A stretch of 64,000 bases of DNA. It comes from Otatea glauca. Lineage: Eukaryota > Streptophyta > Magnoliopsida > Poales > Poaceae. The notes beneath the pieces were generated by a model. That model searched no databases. It had not been told where the DNA came from and saw nothing but the letters and a program-made list of their open reading frames with translations. Location of the stretch: assembly GCA_036346275.1 (NCBI GenBank), contig CM070713.1, positions 53,749,567 to 53,813,566 of the forward strand, in the 5' to 3' direction. The position numbers and the translations under genes were made by a program. This document shows, piece after piece, positions 31,347-45,489 of this stretch. Position 1 is the first letter of the stretch; every line of letters starts with the position of its first letter.

Positions 31347-31439
31347 CACTACTACGCAAATATACATCACAATCAGTTCTTTTTCGTCATCACAGTTGGT
31401 TCTAGTGGTGACACAAAGTCATGAAACAGAGATGAGGCG

Positions 31440-31915
31440 GGCATTATTACAGTCGGTTCTTGCCCGATAGAGATGATATGGTCATCTCTATCGGTTCTTT
31501 ATAAGCGATAGAGATGATGGTCTTATCTCTATCGGTTCTTTGTAAGAAGCGATAGAGATGAGACCATCATCTCTATCGCTTCTTATAAAGAACCGATAGA
31601 GATGACCATACCATCTCTATCGCTTTTTTCAAAGAACCGATAGAGATAATACCATCATCTCTATCGCTTCTTATAAAGAACCGATAGAGATGACTGTATC
31701 ATCTCTATCGCTTCTTAAAAAGAACCGATAGAGATAATCTAATCATCTCTATCACTTCTTTGAAAGAACCGATAGAGATGAATATACTCATCTCTATCAC
31801 TTCTTATAAAGAACCGATAGAGATGAGTTCATCATCCCTATCGCTTCTTTCAAAGAACCGATAGAGATGACCGTCACATCTCTATCATTTTCTTGTGAGA
31901 ACCGACAGAGATGAA
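31440..31915. repeat. Subterminal array of 44-bp hairpin units, about 10 copies
   Basis: Each unit reads atctctatcgcttctt ... aagaaccgatagagat plus a variable 8-12-bp spacer, so each forms a hairpin. Such subterminal arrays bind the transposition proteins in En/Spm-type elements. The spacers vary but the stem is almost invariant. Confidence 0.85.
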
Positions 31916-32089
31916 GGGGTGTGGTGTGCTATCACATTCTAATCAGCACATATTCCACACAATATGCACATATCACATTCACACAGAAATTATAGACAAC
32001 ATATCACATTCAAAGAACATGAACACTTTGTTACAACAAACACATATCACATTCGTTAACAAAATAGAACGTAAACATGCTTAACCATA

Positions 32090-32976
32090 AGTACACATGC
32101 AATCGCATTCAGATATGTAATATTTGTTCACATCGGTCTAGTAGGAGCTTTTGGGATCTCTAAACCGTCAGTCCTCCGACAAGCATTCTATCCATTACCA
32201 CCGCATAAGTGGTCTCGTATCTTGTTGAGTGCGGTCTTGTCTACACTCTTACGGGGATAACGGTATCTTTGCAAGATAGAAACGAGTGCTCTAATTTGAG
32301 TTTTCAAATTTCCTGTGAAAGACTAATTGTATATGCATGTACTACCTTAGGGAAGCGGTGCGAGCCGACAATCAAGATCACCATGTGTTGCATGACATAC
32401 AAACCACAATGGTCGTCCGCTGCCTGTTGATGACAACGTGAAGAAAGAAAAATAAATTAAGAGACAAAGAAAATATGTCAAAAATCTAAATCTTATATAT
32501 GATAGCCACTTGTACCTTGAAGTCGACATACTCCGACTTAGAGCCCTTTTGTCGTCGTGTGTCCTTCACCTTGACGTATTCCTTGAAACCCTATATACAT
32601 TGGAAAGATGTCGTTGAGTAAAAAATAATGAATGTAGTTAAATACAGAAAATGTTAGATAAGAGTGGTGCACTTACTGCTCCAAAGGAGGCTTGATCGCG
32701 TAGGCCATCGGTCTCTTATCAAGCGAATTAAAATTGTACACTTTGTTGTCGCTCGGAAGGACCACGAGTAGAACCCAATGGTTGCTTATTAAATGGTATG
32801 CAACGAAGAAAATAAGTTCACATACGGTTTCAGTGTGTAGAAGTAATTGAACAGTGAAGTAGTACTTACTCCTCGTGGTACGGGAATAGAATGAAGTCCT
32901 TCTTCGACTCAGCTTGCAATGCCCACTTGATGTAGCCGGCAACCCATTCCGGTTGAAGCCTAGCCATCGTCGCGGT
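32090..32976 (-). pseudogene. Ulp1-like C48 cysteine protease of the CACTA element (5'-truncated)
   Basis: Minus-strand exons, reading from 32976 down: WALQAESKKDFILFPYHEE, then a GTAAGTA donor; next LISNHWVLLVVLPSDNKVY carrying the catalytic His, ending at a GTAAGTGC donor; then DDHCGLYVMQHM with the catalytic Cys (about 32424-32365); then VDKTALNKIRDH near the C-terminus (about 32230-32190). The His ... Cys order and the CG-x-Y signature are those of the Ulp1/SENP family, which cleaves SUMO-type modifiers; plant CACTA and MULE elements often carry such genes. The N-terminal part is replaced by unrelated sequence at 32976, so it cannot be functional as it stands. Confidence 0.8.
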
Positions 32977-35787
32977 ACCTTTTCACCTAGTCTTTTCCTT
33001 CTCCTCTCCTTTGTCTTTCTTTCGAACAAGCCAGGTACAGAGTAGAGCGCAATTTTTCTTTGCGTTCGCATTTGATGCCTGCTTCGGTGGCTTGTTCCCA
33101 CTGCCTGATGGTCACCACGGTAGGGCACACCGCCTCCCTCACTCCGCCGTGGCAGGCCAACACAATGCCCAACTCACTGATGCCAGTAATGATAATGAGA
33201 TAGCCGCTATACTCTTGTCTCTGTCTTAGTTATGTTCTGCGCCATCAAATTTCCAATGTCATCACTTGACCGGCTACCAAAACTTTCGTCGTTCAAACCC
33301 CGTCTGTACTGCCTTAAGCACCTATATATAGGTCACTTTACACCTCAATTAGAAAATTGTATCACTCCCCGTTACCACCATCTTTGCACAAGTGCACCTA
33401 GTTCAACCCTGTCATTCACTATCACCGCACATACATTCAGTCATTAAGCTTTCCCTGTTTCTTTGGTCAATCAAACCGTGGAAACAGCACTTGTTGCATA
33501 GACCCGTTGCAACTTGGCCACCTTTACTTGCACCTGTTCGCATCTTGTAGAAACATTTTCATTCCTTTTTAAATACTTAACCATAGTTCTCTTGGTTTAC
33601 CCCCTTCTTTTCTACAAACACCACAAACTTCTCTCGTGTTGGCAAGGATCGTGCTCACCGACCATTGCTTTTATGATGACCTCAAGCGTTTTAGCGTTTT
33701 TCTGTCTGCATCTTGCGTAAAGCGTGCTCCACAAATCTGCATGTAAGATGAAAAACTAGTTGTCCGATGAACTTGGAACTAGTTCTTTGTCCTAGTCGTT
33801 CTTCCTTTAAATACTGACTTGTCATCTTGAGTGATGATTCCTTTCAAACTCTGTTGTGCCTCATGTTCGTTTCAAAAGCGAATATCCCATTCTTCGAATC
33901 TTCATCAAGCTTTGAAAAATGACCATATCTCGTAGAAGACTCGGTCAAAATTATGACTCAAGAGTAAAAGAAATAAAATCCAAGCGGTTTACTCGAAAAA
34001 TCAATTAAAGAAATGATGCTTGAACAAAGATACTTGTTCTAAAAAGAATTCTACTCAACTCCATGTTGAATTTCAATCGTCATTTGTCATCCCTCCAACA
34101 ACACCAATGAACAACTATCATTACTTAAAACGGAAAGCCAAAATTTCTTAATTTTGATGTAGTAAACGTGGCGATATCCCAACAGATTGCCTAAAGAAGA
34201 AACAAAATCTATTTCGTTCTCAACCCGAGGAGATATACAACAACCGTAAAACCGACCTTAAGAATTTGAAGATCAACGATTCCTTAAACATGCATCTACA
34301 CCAACTCAAGACATCAAACATAACATATACGACTCAATGTCGGATACATCCCTTATAAATCTGATTTCTATTAGAACTTAGATTAATTTGAAATTATCTT
34401 GTCTCTTTAGATCTACTTGAAGTCAACCAAAAGTTCATATAGGAACTATTCTTAAAGTAATGATTTGATAAGCGAAATGTTGCCTATTAAATCTTACTAA
34501 ACTCTCATCAAAATATGTCTTAACTTAGTCTATCCAAATGGCCGGTAAAAGGGTCAAGTGATAACCTTTCAATTTTCGTCTTTAACCATTACCCGATAAG
34601 TCCTCCATCTGTTCTGTAATCAATGAAAAATTAACACCTCGGATTTAGCTGTCTCCTACTTATGTTTCTAAAAGTCAGCTCAAACCAAATTTATTCGCAA
34701 CTAACCTCATCAATCCCAGTTGCCCACAGCACTTATTCACGAAAGAGACTTATGACCTACCAGATGCAGTATTGGATACGATGCTTATATATATATATAT
34801 ATTTGAACCCTATCAAAAATTCAAAGTTAATTCCAAGGTCAACCCTTTGACCCTAGTCGCCTCCTGATCATTTGTTTTATAACATGAATAAACAAACTTG
34901 CTATTGTTTCGAATAAGATGGATAACGTCATCTACATTAACCAAGAAGAACTTGAACACTTCGCCAACATCTGGCCAAGTAGAGTTCTTCATCTCGTCAA
35001 GGAAGACATCAGTGATTTCCATGCCATCTTAAGGACCTAGGAAACGTCAAGTGCCTGAACAACCCCTGCCTCGACGTCAGGCTTTGAATGTAAAGATCTT
35101 CCTTATGTAATTACACCCGGCACTTAATGTAATATTGAGTACGCCCTTTATGTAGTTAATTCCTGCAATCAACCCTTTTGACTCTGTGCAATATATTCCT
35201 TCATAATTGCCAAACAAAGAAAATCAAAACCCTATGTTTACCAAGATGACCAAACGAATTAAATCATGAGGATCATATTATAATCCTGCTACCTCATCCC
35301 AAATTGTTGAATTATCTTACCTTGTTTTCAATTTAAAGACAACTTTGAATGACATTCATTCTCAGCTAATCTCGTCAACTAATGTTGACTATACAGATCA
35401 ACCGTTGTATTCAAATATCGTTTCTTGATGATAACATTCAATTCTTTCCAAATGAATTTAATGACAATACATCTATTCTTTCACCTCAAGTATCCTAAGC
35501 ATGCTAACTGCTATTCTCTAAATTTGATCATCCTTATTAATAATCCTAGGATGTTCGGTCAAAAGAGATATATAGTAATATCCCTTATCTGCTTATATAA
35601 AGCTCAAATAGAAACCTTCCCTATTCTTAGATTATCAACAGGGAATTACAAGAAGTTCCCATAAAGCAACGACAACAAAGACAAAGTGAAAATAGAACGA
35701 CAAGGTCACCTGCGAGAAAGAAATTCTCTTAACCTACCTAGTCCTTGCAAATCTCGGGGACGAGATTTCTGTAAGGGGGGGTAGATT
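32977..35787 (+). mobile_element. 3' part of the internal region, first copy
   Basis: It is nearly identical to 52527-55335. Small frames (for example MDNVIYINQEELEHFANIW at 34918, and minus-strand frames near 33000) do not match any family I know and several differ between copies. It ends with the purine tract at 35773-35780 (aaggggggg). The left edge at 32977 is a blunt junction with the CACTA Ulp1 pseudogene. Confidence 0.8.
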
Positions 35788-38700
35788 TGTAACATCTCGA
35801 AAAATAAAATAATATAAAAATAAATATTTTAAATTTGAAAATATTTATTTATGAGCTTTATTGGATTTGTTGGATCTTATCTGAATTTCCTTGGATTTAT
35901 GCTTTGTATGAAAAATCCAACAAATGAAATTAAAGAATGGAAATGGTAAAAAGGTAAAATGGTAATAAGATAAAAGGTAAAAGTAAAATCTTGAAAAGTT
36001 TATATATTTAAAATCATTTAGCTGGTACATGAATTTTTAATGCATAGCATAGTGAATAGTGCAAGGACAGATTTATTATAAAATTTTCGAAAATAATCTA
36101 CACCTGGAAAATTTGCCATGATTCCCAAAATACAGTATTTACCTCTAGTAAAAGTTGTAGAAATTTATCATGTCATCTAAGCCGTTTAAAAATTCAAAAA
36201 CTGAGGCATTGGAAATCTGTAAATCAGAATGTCAGAATTTATATAAAACACATATACAATATTTTAACTTGAAATTTTTATGGGAGAATAAATATGTTAA
36301 ATATAACTCTTATAAAAAGTTTCAAAAATAATTAATACGATTTGGACCTTTAATTAAATCAAAATCCGAAATCAAAATTCTGAGCAGTGCACAGTGTCAG
36401 AATTTTAATTAATTAACCATGCGGTATTTAACCCCAAAATTTTACTGGAAGCTAAGCACTCCCAGTAGACCATGGTAAAAAAGTTTTGCAATTTTTCAAC
36501 TCAATTGAATGGCCATTTCGAAGCCCAGACTGAAGCCATCACGTTCCTGTTCTTTGGGGACACCTTGCTCAGTCCAGAAGCTTCACTTGAAGGCAGCCAA
36601 GCCAGAGCTTCCACGCCAAAGCTAGTCAATTAAGTCCTTCCCACACCAAAGCTCTGGCTTTCATCCATTCCTTCACATGAGCCTAGCCCATTCCAGTGAA
36701 GTGAGCAAGCAAAGAGAACAAGGTCAAGCAATTCCATCAGTTGAGCCATGACATCGTAAGCCAAAAGAGGAAGCGCAAGTGAGGAGCTCGGTTACTGCAT
36801 CCTCTTGCACGCCTTCCAAGAACCTTGCAGCCTGGTCATCTCCTCAGCGCTGCCGAGTTCAGCTCTTCCCTGCCATTGCCGCCGCAAGCAAGAAGGAATG
36901 GTAGAAAGCCGATCAAGTAAAATCGCTCTTCTTGCCTGTAGCACCGCCGCGCCCCATTTCTTCTTCCTCGGCTCAGGCTCACGGTGGCGGCCCAACTCGT
37001 TACTTCTCCGAACAAACCGACCCCCAAAATGGTACTCCCTAGCCTCATGATGCTCACCCCGTTACCCATTCGAGCTAAAACTCACTGCTTCTTCTTCCCC
37101 GCCGAGTCGCCCTTCCCTCCGCCGCTGGCCCACGGTGGCAGCCCGCTCCGACCATTGCCGGAAGTGATCGACTCCACCATCAGATGCGCGATGGTCCGCT
37201 GAAGCTCATGGTGCCCTCGCCTTCGCCGGAACGCCGTCGCCGCCGTGTCTCGCTGACCCCCGGGCCCCAGTCGTCAGTGCCACGAGAAGAACCCAGTCAA
37301 ACTGGTAAAATACGCCACCTCTATATAGAAAGTGTATTTTCAAATTCTTCCTGATTTAGTATACCCGAAATAATTCAATCATTTGTAACTTTTGCATTAT
37401 AACTCCAAAATTGGTGAAATGAATTTCTATATTCATGTAAAATCAATTACCATCAGAATATGCAATAATATTTTGAAAATCTTCACTGGGTGAATTTGAA
37501 ATTCAAATTCAAGCAAAAGGGCTCAATATGTGCTACATATTAAAATGTTGTAGACAAACTTAGAATTTAATGAAAACAATTTTATTAGAATCCTTATACA
37601 TCCAGGAACTCAAATATATAAAAAAATTTATGTTTTACCTTTGTTTAAATTATTTCCCATTAAAGGTTATTCTCAATGGAATAAATAATCAAAAATGAAT
37701 AATTGTATAAAAGAAATTCTAAAATAAATAAAATTTATTTCTAAGCACTTGTATGTCAGTAGCCTACTTTAATATGCTGAAATAATTAAGGTATGAACTT
37801 GATTTAGACTTGTATATGAATAATAAATGGTTTAATGGAAAAGATGTATGTCTATATGTAAGTGCATATAGTAATCAGTAACGATATATATATATATATA
37901 TACATGTGAAAAGTGTCTAATAGCTACACAAGAATATGAATAGCTATCGGAATGAGTAAATTGTCAATATAGAATTGTTTCTAATGAAATATCACATATA
38001 CACAAATTTATATCGTATCTAGAGCATAAGCATTTTATATGTAGAAAAATGTATACATGTACAGTTAATAAAGAGCACGGTCATGATAAATAAACTAAAT
38101 TCTAAATATCTAATGTGATCAAACTAAATGATTCAACAAGAATCATTATAACAAAGTTATAAATAACACTTAACCAAATAATTGAATTTCCAATGCTTGT
38201 ATAATCCAAATAGTCATAACCTTATCAAACTAGCTTCAAATTTGACAAAACCAAATCCTATAACTTTGAAAGATAATGCCCTTGCTGATTATGCAAAAAT
38301 ATTTTATGATTGTGCTAATCTGAATTAAGTCCTTGTTAGGCCCTAATGATCACTTATATGGGAACTATCTCGAATAGAAGCCAAATGTCACGGAATTAGT
38401 TTTAAAACAATTCTGAGGTCATCCCCTATTAGTACCTAAAAAATAGGTAGATTATCTTATAAGGTGCAGTCGCAAACTTAAAATGAAAACCGAGTTGTTT
38501 CGATATCACCTTTGTAGTTGTTTATACCTTTTCAGCAGCATATAAAATAACTCCTCTAAGTGTAAAACTTTATGAAAATAGCGTAGAGATACTCTATAAA
38601 GTGCATGCTACTATGTTCTGAAGAAAGAATATTATTTCGTTAAGGTTTGTATATAAAAGAGTCTAGTAACATAACCCTAAATGTTATGTTTTCTAAATAA

Positions 38701-41237
38701 ATGAAACACTTAAGCATTTTCAACACCTCGTAGAATATCTCGTCTAAATGCTAATATTATGAAGATCATTTCAGAAATGATATTTAGGATATGGACTATC
38801 ATATTCTGGAAAAATATTTTGTTTATAGCTTAATATTCATCTGAATCCAGCTAGTGCTATAATCCTAAGTGATAATTGTTCACTACACTTGTAATCCAAT
38901 TCCTTATAACATAAACCTTATTGTCATTTAAGCTTTTTCAACAATGAATAGAATGTCTCGTCTAAACACTAAAATGTATGAAATCAACTTAGAAATGTTC
39001 TTCAAAGTATATACTATCACATTACGAAGAAATACTCTTGTTTCGTCATGTTTTGAATATAAATCCTATTAGCCAAATACCTAAAGTGTTATGTTTCATG
39101 AACTTCATAATATGAATAAACAACTTGGCAATAATGAAGAAATCCATAGTTAATATATATTTGTATCACCAGAACCGTCTTGAAAACCATAAATAAATCT
39201 AGTAACCTAGCTTAACAGATCTAACTCATTCAAAACCCTTCTTATGCAAATCACTTAAGGCTAAATACTATTTGCATAACCCTATAACTAGTGTTTTAAT
39301 TCTTTTAATCCAAATAATTTTAGCATCTATAATTCGAAGTTATGAATACAAGAATTCATAATTTTAGCCTCTTGAATTCGTAAAGCAAGAATAGATAATC
39401 TATAAAAGAAGCCGTGTTTTGTTCATAATAAAAGCTATTAACTATGTGAATGTGTAATTAGCTAAATAATGAGGTCTTAAAATCATATAATTCAAACCCT
39501 AAAACAGTCATGTTTTCTGCAGTGAAACTTTATTTGATTTTCTGCCTGTTTTCTTTTTGCCCTTATTAAAGTTGGATATTTGCTATATTTCCGGTTGATC
39601 GACGTGTAGAATTCGACGTCCCTTCCTCCATCAGTTGCGACCTCATCTTCGCCGTAAGCAATAAATAAGCAAGGCAAGCGCCCCTTTGACCATCTTGATC
39701 CCAGTATTTGATTTGCACTGTGTTTACTAAACTGTTTCATGCATGCGTTTACTTTCTGTAAATTCGCTATTTTGTGGTATTGGTAGATATACCTGTTGTC
39801 AGATGAAACTCCTTGATAATTATGGAAATGTGAACCTTGATAACCATAGAATAGGGCTAGACATTACTTACTGCAAAATTGGGTATATGCGATCTTCTTA
39901 AACCTGCTTAGCCATGCTTTAGCTTTTTGTGGGGCAGATGATCATGATTAAAATTGTTTCCTGAAATGTTTTATATGGAACCTAAATGGTCTTTTTCAGG
40001 AAAATGGTTGCTGGTAGTTTGTTAAAAACCCAAAATAAAACTATGGTTTTGATGCGGGCGATTATTGGCAATAGCCGGATGTGCAGAGGGATTTGCACGT
40101 AGTGTAGGGTGGAGTATCGCCCGTGTCGGATTAAGGACCGAGCAAATGGGATGTTGTAGATCCATGTTTTTCGTGCAACCACGAGGGCTTGTATGGGTGG
40201 GTCTTAGCCTATTAAGTTGTTTAGATGTGGCTTTGCATCTATGGAAGGCGGGAGATTGCACAGGCATTCCGGACAGGTCTGTCTGTAGGGGTTTCTACAT
40301 ACCAATGCAACGGTGTACGCCTTGCCACAGACAGAGCGTGGTGTTGTGTGTGATAAATGTGGATCCACGGCTTGGGTGAGTGTCTCTGTTTTCAGGGCGA
40401 GGGTTAACGTCCCGGGCTGGTGTAAAGCCACGTCTAGATAATGTAACGGCTCTGTATGATCTCCTTGCCGACACACCAAAGGAAGTGTGTTAATTGTTCT
40501 GGCGAAAAGGTTGATCATTCCTTGTGGGTAAAGTGTACACCTCTGCAGAGTGTAAATCTAATCGATTAGCCGCGCCCGCGGTTATGGGCACTTGGGGAAA
40601 ATCCTCCCAATGTTAGAGTCTTTGGTATTTTCTAAAATGGGTTTGGTCTGAACTTGTTTTAGCAACTGTTGCTTTATGTCGAAGGGCTGACATTGATGGA
40701 CCTTATGGTTTGGATTATTCGAACTCACGTCATGGAGGACTGTGAGTATTACTTACTGTTGTATATATTTCTTATCAATCAACTTGCTCTTATAAATTCC
40801 GTTTGCAAATGATAACTTGTTTGTACAATTCAATTTCGCTTTATGCAAATTAACTGTATTAGCCTTTCCTTTGAAATGGCCTGCATATAATATAGGTTTT
40901 GCTCAAGTCTTACTGAGTACGTAAAGTACTCACCCTTGCTTAATTATTATTTTTTAGGTGGAAGTTAGCGAGGCTTCGAGTCTCTGTTCGTCGCAGGTTG
41001 CGGGATCTTCTTCGTCATGTTCTATCTGAGTTTATGCCTTGTCAGTTGCCTGCGGGTCGGATGGGCAAACTACAAGATATTGCTTCTTTTGCTGCTATCC
41101 TCTGTTTTGTAAGCTTCTCTTTGTATATTAGTTTCCGCTGTAATTATTTGTGGTGTGGTTGTGATTCCAATTGTTGTAAACATGTGAGTGCTAGTTACTG
41201 ATCGAGGGAATAGCACAGTAACACTACTAGAGAAAAG

Positions 41238-41520
41238 CTTATCACAGACGGTTTGGAACCGTCATCACGAGCGGTTTCCGAACAAATGCAGTAACCATGT
41301 CGATGATGTCACGCCATATCATAGACGGTTGAAACCGTGCGTGATATTTCACATTCTGACGGTTTTTAAAAAACCGTGCGTGATATTATCATATCACGAC
41401 GGTTTTGTTTGAAACCGTCTGTTAAAACATTACATCACGAGCGGTTTTAGTTAAAAACATGCATTAAATATTTATATCACGGTGGTTTTAAGTAAAAAAA
41501 ATGCGTGATAAAACTTCCAC
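41238..41520. repeat. Left subterminal repeats of the CACTA element
   Basis: Alternating atcacagacggttt and aaaccgtgcgtgata motifs, about a dozen half-sites in pairs. These are the expected binding sites for the element's own DNA-binding protein. Confidence 0.8.
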
Positions 41521-41875
41521 CAGACAACCATTTTTCTATTTATTGGCTAGCCTCGGAAATGCTAGCCACGCCTCTCGAAAAAGCGGACTACGAATAACTA
41601 AACTCATGTAACAAAAACATTACAACCATTTCAAACTTACGAGGCATTATTATGTCCAATTCATCAATCAAGCGATTAGATTCAATCACGGTATGAAGCA
41701 TATTACATATAGATTAATATTGCACGGCACATCTCTTTCATAAATGAACTCGGATATATTAATCAAATGTAAATCAATAGCACTAACCAATTAATAGAAT
41801 ACACAACTACAATTTACAAATCCACAACACAAGTTTGATAATTAACCCAAATGGTAATTCGGAAAAATCGACTCT

Positions 41876-44800
41876 TCAAGTTATACGGCAGCGTGGAACT
41901 CGCCCTCTTTGTTTATAACTTGGTGAGCAAGAAGGCACAAAGCTGTCCTCGAATTCGCTCGGATCGGCCTCTTCCAGCGCAGTTGTTACCCGATTAGCCG
42001 TTTTCTTAGTGACAAGGAGTTCCATGTTGTGGCAAGCGTAAAATCCACAACGGTTATTCCCACATCCTCTTGGTGGCACTTGCAAATATAGATTTGGTTA
42101 CTTCCAAACTCATTATTACATAGTTTACATAGGATTATTGTGTGCAGTGGATACGAAACTTAAAATCGTGATTGACCGCCTGTCCTTGCGGAAGGCCCTC
42201 CATAAGCTTTGTACACTTTGAGCGCTACATGATTGCAAGAAGTTAGCCTCGGCTATTCCAGGAGAAACATACATGTTTGAACAACCTACATGAGCATGTT
42301 ATCGTTGGAAGAAACGTGATTAATTACATGGTGATTAATTTTGCGATAGATTGTAAGTCGTGGCTACCACTCTGTAAGGAATCAAGGTAAATGACCCGAT
42401 TCGTCGATGGATGAATTACAATGAGTACCAGTGAAACCTACGGGTATGTCGGCATGGTCAATTAATGAGCGAGTTGTGAGCATAGTGCAAATCAAACTAG
42501 CACTTACAGGTTGTGGGGTAAAAGTATGAACTATTTATCTTTTGAGCCGCCAAGGCCTCTCCGACGTGTTATCGACAAATCTGTAATCTCTGTCCATTAT
42601 TTGCTTGGAGACTATGTGTGGGTCTAGAAACCCACGGTTGTTTGTTCATCTCGCTTCGGATCATGTATCTAAATATCTGAAAGCATTGAGTCATATATAT
42701 ATGACTTTTATCGATATTACGAATGCACACCTGTGAATGCACACACTTACAATGTCCGGCATCTCAAGAGCGGCGTCGAGGCGTCAAGGTTGAATCGTCA
42801 AAAAGGTCCTTGAGGTCGGTGTGAAGAATCCCCGATGACTCGTTGAATAGATGCTCGGGCTTGAAACCGGCCGAGATACTCGTTATGCGGTCTTACTGCG
42901 CTTTTAGCATGTTCCATGCACCAATTCGCAATCTAACGCAAGCCATAGAAAGGTTCTTCATGCGCTCTCCGGTTACAAAAGGCTCTCTAGCTGGTATACT
43001 CGGGCGGCGGGCAATTGGATAGTCCAATTTCTTCGTGATCGCCCGATTTGCCCTTGACTTTTTTTACGCCATAAGTAGTGCGCACGGAGGCAGTGGGCAC
43101 CATCCGCACATTGTCTTTTAATGCGAGGGGCACGGGAGCGATTTGGTGCCCTCACGAGGTGCGACACATGACTCGAGCAGTTGGGAAGCTCCGGTGATGG
43201 AGGGCGGGCGTCGAGGAGATGTCTTCTTTGGGCCTTTGGATAAAAGTATGAATGGCGTCCCCGGTGTCACAATCTCATCGTTTGGGGGCATCGGTAGTGG
43301 GGCGATCTTGAAATTATCGTTTACACCGTCCACACTAACCTTCGTGAATCTGTTGCCACAAGGGTGCCGTGCACCGCGCCCTTCAATAAGCGGATCGCGA
43401 CCCAAGCGGCCGAATAAGAATGGCCCCACAGACAAGTCTCACTTGGAGAGTGCCTTTGCGTGGCCACCTACATAACGATCTGACTTAGCTCTGCGTCTAA
43501 CATCTATTTGTATGGAGCATTCAAGACATATATATAAGTACCTTGATTTCACAGACGGAGATTTCCCATGTTCATTTGTGGGAGTGGCGGACCGACAGTT
43601 GCTCTTTTTGGTAGTGGGGCTGATTTGCGCACATAGTGCAGGACTTCGCGGTGATTATTGAGCCTTTCCTCGAGGCTTTTTATCTTATTGTTGAATTCTT
43701 CTCTTAGTCTTTCCTCAATCCTTTGTACGATCGTTCCTCTCGCTCTGCTTTTGTTCTCTTCCTACTCGGTATTTGTGCGAGTCGCACGGAAATCCGGACT
43801 TCGAGAACAAAACCCCAAAGCCTCGCGTGCGACAGGGTGTTCCTTGTTTCCCAAGGCTGTGGAGAGTACATCTTTCTCCCTGTCTGGCAAAAAAGTGCCC
43901 TCGGAAGATTGTTTACTCAACGCTACCTGCAAGATCCCGAAAAGTTAATTCACTTACGAAATTATGGACAAATTACGTACAAAATTGGAAGTCAATATCT
44001 TACCGATCGTTGGCGAGACTTCCTCGTCCAGGGGTTTGTAAAGGAGGCGGTCTTGGGAAGGCGTGGCACTTGACCTTGCTCGAGCGGTCTCGGCGCGTCG
44101 GTCAACGATACTTGCAAATGGCGCACAGGCCTCCTCGTCCTCCCTCTCCCATTGGTCCCTCTTCCCCGCGTACCCAGCGGTGCCAAGTCTGTGGGGGTGG
44201 GTGCTCCTTACTGCGAGGGCCTTGTGGGCTTCACTTTGGCCTTGCGAATTCATCCGTCGTCTTCGCCTCAACAAAATTTTGCCATCGTCCTCGATAATAA
44301 ACCCGTACTTAGAGAAGGGAGTCTGTCCTTATTGACATATTCCTTGACAAGCGTGCTCTTGAAATTCTTCCACGCCTTTCCGCCACTAGCGGTGCATACC
44401 GTCGCACTAAGATCACAAAGTCTTACGGGATATCGAGCGAGGACATAATTTACGTCACCAAGTCGTTGCGGCTCTCATCGATCGGCGACTTCGGGATGGA
44501 CAAGTGATGGGGACCCGTTCGTGTGACTATCCGCACAATGTCCTAAATGCATTCACTGCCTTTCTTGGTTCGGTTGGGGCCCCATCCTTTCGATCAACCG
44601 CCGTGATGGTATATCGTTCCGTGGGCCTTTTATTTGCTCCTCTTGGACCTCGAGGAGGTTTTCTTTTGGATGACTCATCACATCCTTCATACGGCGAACA
44701 AGGGGACACCATCTTGCAATCTAAATTTGGATGTCGTGGCACAACAGGAAAGACAAGTAAACAAAAATGGAAGGCTACCAATTGATGGCTGCTTTTATTT

Positions 44801-45480
44801 AATGGGTACAAAGGTAGTTCAAAGAAGGTAAGAAGGTAAGTTGAGAGAAGTATGGTTGTTCTGCTTTTTTTTGGCATTTTCCCTTAATTCGGCAAATTTT
44901 CTTTTTGCCTTATTCACCTTCACTAAAAGTGGATCTTCGTGCAGACAATTATGTATACACCCATTAGAGCACAAGCGACACATAAGTGCATTAAAGGCTA
45001 TGAAACAAGAGGTAAATGTAAAAGTTACATTCATAACGGGGAACATAATTTCTTTTCTTCACAACCTCAAAAGATTTTCATGCACCTTCTTGATATTTGC
45101 TTCCCTAAGCATCTCGGTATGCAGCGAATAAAATAAACATGTAATAGCCAGCGTCATTAGAGCACCATTTTGAAATCACGAAAATATCTCCATCGAAATT
45201 GACACAAATGAAACCAAAGATGCCATTCACTACATATCAATTGGTCAACAACGAGATTGAAAAAAGGCCAGCACAAATGCATACACAAGTAGATTAATCA
45301 TAGCAGGATAATAAATAAAATTTGGTGGCATTGCACATTCATTCATGAAAGCGATGCGATTAGTATATCTCCTAGGTCCTAAACAATCTTGTCGAAGTAC
45401 ACCTAAGCAGAGCGAATCAAATCATAAACCACCACGATTCAACAATTAAATTTCAGTTCATCCGTACCGAGTTCGACGAG
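41876..45480 (-). pseudogene. Second CACTA gene: TNPA-like N-terminus with Ulp1-like C-terminus
   Basis: Recognisable pieces on the minus strand, in order: an Arg/Pro-rich start (45480-45750); RKPPRGPRGANKRPTERY (about 44680-44630), like the opening of the conserved plant transposase-associated (Ptta/En/Spm) domain; STHPHRLGTAGYAGK then WEREDEEA (about 44210-44130), the later part of that domain; a Pro-rich linker (about 43420-43250); and NNRCGFYACHNMELL (about 42055-42010), the Ulp1 active-site Cys region, ending at 41876. I could not place the catalytic His with confidence. The frames are discontinuous. Such proteins are known from grass CACTA elements; the protease role in transposition is not established. 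Confidence 0.65.
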
Positions 45481-45489
45481 GGAGAGTCG

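Larger units (their letters stand above)
31347..32976. mobile_element. CACTA transposon, left part, truncated
   Basis: It starts CACTACTACGCAAATATAC inside the copia-type LTR copy. A subterminal array of inverted atctctatcg / cgatagagat motifs follows (31440-31915), then a minus-strand Ulp1-like protease gene. The element ends abruptly at 32976, where the internal region of the long-LTR retroelement begins; no right terminus is present. Its subterminal motif differs from the acggtt/aaccgt motif of the 41222 element, so it is a different CACTA family. Confidence 0.85.

Noticed and set aside
31440..31915. Regular repeat-spacer pattern resembling a CRISPR array
   Set aside because: The repeats are themselves inverted hairpins of a CACTA subterminal region, spacers are short and variable in length, and the context is a plant genome.
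32673..33128. Single 151-codon minus-strand frame
   Set aside because: It crosses the CACTA/retroelement junction at 32976 and reads through introns of the Ulp1 gene; only the exon pieces are credible.
39982..40518. Shared 60-105-codon frames in the long LTRs (also 59514-60191)
   Set aside because: Both strands are open and the frames shift between LTR 1 and LTR 2 by small indels; no recognisable domain.
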